Below are positions 6,298 to 7,572 of a stretch of DNA of 7,572 nt, piece by piece. The stretch covers positions 1-7,572 of the forward strand of contig JADCCH010000065.1 of the NCBI GenBank assembly GCA_020252865.1, given 5' to 3'. Origin of the DNA: Methylobacterium sp. Its GTDB lineage: Bacteria > Pseudomonadota > Alphaproteobacteria > Rhizobiales > Beijerinckiaceae. Position 1 is the first letter of the stretch. Each line of letters begins with the position of its first letter. A model generated the notes under the pieces. It did not search any database and was not told where the DNA came from. It saw only the letters and a program-made list of their open reading frames with translations. A program made the position numbers and the translations under genes.

Positions 6298-7572
6298 ATG
6301 GTTTCCACTCTCGTTTTCTCGATCACGACAGCCGGGTTGCTCTTTCTGGTTCTCGGGGAGCGGCTGGGCCTGCCAGCGCCGCTGGGCCTGCTGGCGCTTC
6401 AGGCGCTGCTGGCCCTCTCTTTCGGGTTGATGATCGTGCTTTCGGCGACGAATCGGCTCGATCCCTTTCTGGCGGAGCGGCCGCGGGCGCAGGCTTTCGG
6501 GCGGGTGGCGCGCCTCGCCATCCTGCTCCTTGCGGGGCTTGCCGCCAGCGGTGGCGTTGCGCTCGAAAACCCGGTCCGGGCCGGCTCTCTCATCGCCGGC
6601 TACGGGCTCGGCACGATCGCGCTGCTCCCGCGAGAAGCGGGCTTCGGGGTTGCCGGCGGAAAAATCCTTGCCATGGGCGGTATGCTCCGGCGCCTGGCCC
6701 TCGCGATCATGTCTCTCGCGCTGATCACCCTGTGGCTGCCGCTGGCGAGCGTCGGTTTCGCCGCAATCCTCCAGCGCGAGGCCGAGGCTTTGCGCGGCCC
6801 GATCCTTCTGGCATCGGTCCTTGGTGTTGCGCTGGGCGGCGCGACGGGTCTCTCGCGGCTTGCGCGGGCGATCCTCCTGCTGGGTCTTGTTCTGGCTGTG
6901 GCTCCGCTGGGCGGCGCGGCCTTCGTGGAACGCGCCTTTCCGCCGGAAAGCCTGCAGGGCACGCTGGCAACGATGCTGCAAGAGGCATCAAGCGCCATTC
7001 CATCGGGCCAATGGCGAGAGGGGCTGCCCGATCTCCTCGCGGGGTTTGTCATTGGCGGGCTTGGTTCCGCCCTGCGTCCGGCCCGCGAACGGGTGGGCCA
7101 GAGCATCCTGGTTGCCCTGCTCGCGCTTGTGATCGCGCTGGCCGGGGCCTTGTTCGTGATGATGGAGGTCATCCGCCTGCACGAGGTCGTCGTCACGCAG
7201 ATCGCGGGCCAGCCGCCGGCGCGCTGGCCGCTCTTCGCGTTCGACGAGGCCATTCTCGGCTGGCTGAAAGTGTGCGGAGAGGCACCACGTGATGTGCTTG
7301 ACGCGTTCCGCGCATGCCGCGCGCGCGGATACTCGGTCAGCTTCCCGATTTCCGAACTCCGCCTTGAGCCGGGGCTGATCGGCCCGGCCATCGCCGCCTC
7401 GCGCGGGTTGCCCGTGGTGCTGGCGGCCGGCTGGATGCTGGCCGCACCGCTGATCTGCCTCGTTGCCATCGGCCTGCTGATGCATGGCGCGGCATTGCTG
7501 ATCAGCGAGACCAGCCTCTACCGGCGAGCCGGTGAGAAGGCCTTGCGCTCCTCCCGGCTGCTGCTGGCGCGC
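6298..7572 (+). CDS. Degenerate sodium/solute symporter (SSS)-like membrane protein, C-terminus beyond window
   Basis: An uninterrupted frame of 425 codons runs from the ATG at 6298 to the window end. GAAGGG lies at 6285-6290, and the in-frame TGA at 6247 leaves no earlier start. About ten membrane segments are visible (roughly 3-20, 29-50, 70-89, 96-110, 133-157, 167-184, 189-209, 243-259, 270-292, 371-395). Family landmarks of VC_2705/CrbS-type SSS proteins occur in order, but eroded. FLAERPRAQAFG (57-68) stands for the AGRRVPAxxNG region, LGGATGLSRLARAILLL (179-195) for LGGMRAVTWTQxxQYxxL, RPARERVG (260-267) for the region after LPHILMRF, SELRLEPGLI (352-361) with GLPVVLAAG (370-378) for the segment before LSTAxGLLL, and ETSLYRRAGEKALRSSRLL (404-422) for SHDLYxx...SR. 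Canonical NGMAxAADWMSAA, LPHIL and LST motifs are absent. Sodium-coupled transport is therefore doubtful; sensing or another role is possible. The assignment rests on remembered family patterns. Confidence 0.66.
   Translation, partial: MVSTLVFSITTAGLLFLVLGERLGLPAPLGLLALQALLALSFGLMIVLSATNRLDPFLAERPRAQAFGRVARLAILLLAGLAASGGVALENPVRAGSLIAGYGLGTIALLPREAGFGVAGGKILAMGGMLRRLALAIMSLALITLWLPLASVGFAAILQREAEALRGPILLASVLGVALGGATGLSRLARAILLLGLVLAVAPLGGAAFVERAFPPESLQGTLATMLQEASSAIPSGQWREGLPDLLAGFVIGGLGSALRPARERVGQSILVALLALVIALAGALFVMMEVIRLHEVVVTQIAGQPPARWPLFAFDEAILGWLKVCGEAPRDVLDAFRACRARGYSVSFPISELRLEPGLIGPAIAASRGLPVVLAAGWMLAAPLICLVAIGLLMHGAALLISETSLYRRAGEKALRSSRLLLAR

Noticed and set aside
6628..6663. REAGFG stretch in the last gene resembling the NEAGxG motif of alanine/glycine:cation symporters
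   Set aside because: The surrounding order of motifs does not fit that family, whereas several collinear landmarks fit the SSS family.
6174..7292. 372-codon plus-strand frame and several minus-strand frames over the last gene
   Set aside because: They are rich in Ala/Gly/Arg/Pro with low complexity. The frame starting at 6298 gives coherent membrane segments and SSS-like landmarks, and it runs on past their stops.
1..7572. CRISPR array, tRNA/rRNA gene, insertion sequence, toxin-antitoxin pair or defence cassette
   Set aside because: No direct-repeat array, cloverleaf, transposase, terminal repeats or suitable small gene pairs were seen on either strand.

Overview
The window is G+C-rich, densely packed bacterial chromosome, most likely from an alphaproteobacterium of the Hyphomicrobiales (Rhizobiales) type. 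The clues are a class I (archaeal-type) lysyl-tRNA synthetase, a pyruvate phosphate dikinase with the usual bacterial N-terminus, a DUF952-pyrD gene pair, an S24-type HTH regulator of a kind common in that group, and a NarL/CrbR-like response regulator beside an SSS-type membrane protein. The genus cannot be fixed from the sequence alone.

Layout, left to right: the start of ppdK leaves the window on the minus strand (1-397). A divergent control region (398-561) carries a near-perfect 18-bp dyad and a cluster of TTGCGA boxes. It is followed on the plus strand by an orphan HisJ/ArgT-like periplasmic binding protein (562-1455), a short leader with competing inverted repeats, and lysK (1557-3263). 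lysK converges, with an 11-bp overlap, on a minus-strand HTH/S24 regulator (3253-3870) whose catalytic residues appear to be lost. A divergent region rich in dyads (3871-4012) separates that regulator from the DUF952-pyrD operon (4013-5431). pyrD abuts, stop codon to stop codon, a minus-strand LuxR/NarL response regulator (5432-6106). A 191-bp divergent region then leads to a long plus-strand frame that is still open at the window end (6298-7572). It encodes a polytopic membrane protein.

Most genes are housekeeping: central carbon metabolism (PEP synthesis), translation, and pyrimidine synthesis. The accessory interest is regulatory. Two features stand out. One is the S24-type regulator without a Ser/Lys dyad, which should be unable to cleave itself. 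The other is the last gene, which I read as a degenerate member of the sodium/solute symporter (SSS, VC_2705/CrbS-related) superfamily. It has collinear family landmarks but lacks the usual sodium-site motif, and it lies divergent from a CrbR-like regulator. I see no CRISPR array, rRNA, tRNA, insertion sequence or defence cassette, and no stretch over 300 bases without a gene. I cannot claim a wholly new system here. The degenerate SSS protein with its response regulator is the best candidate for something undescribed.
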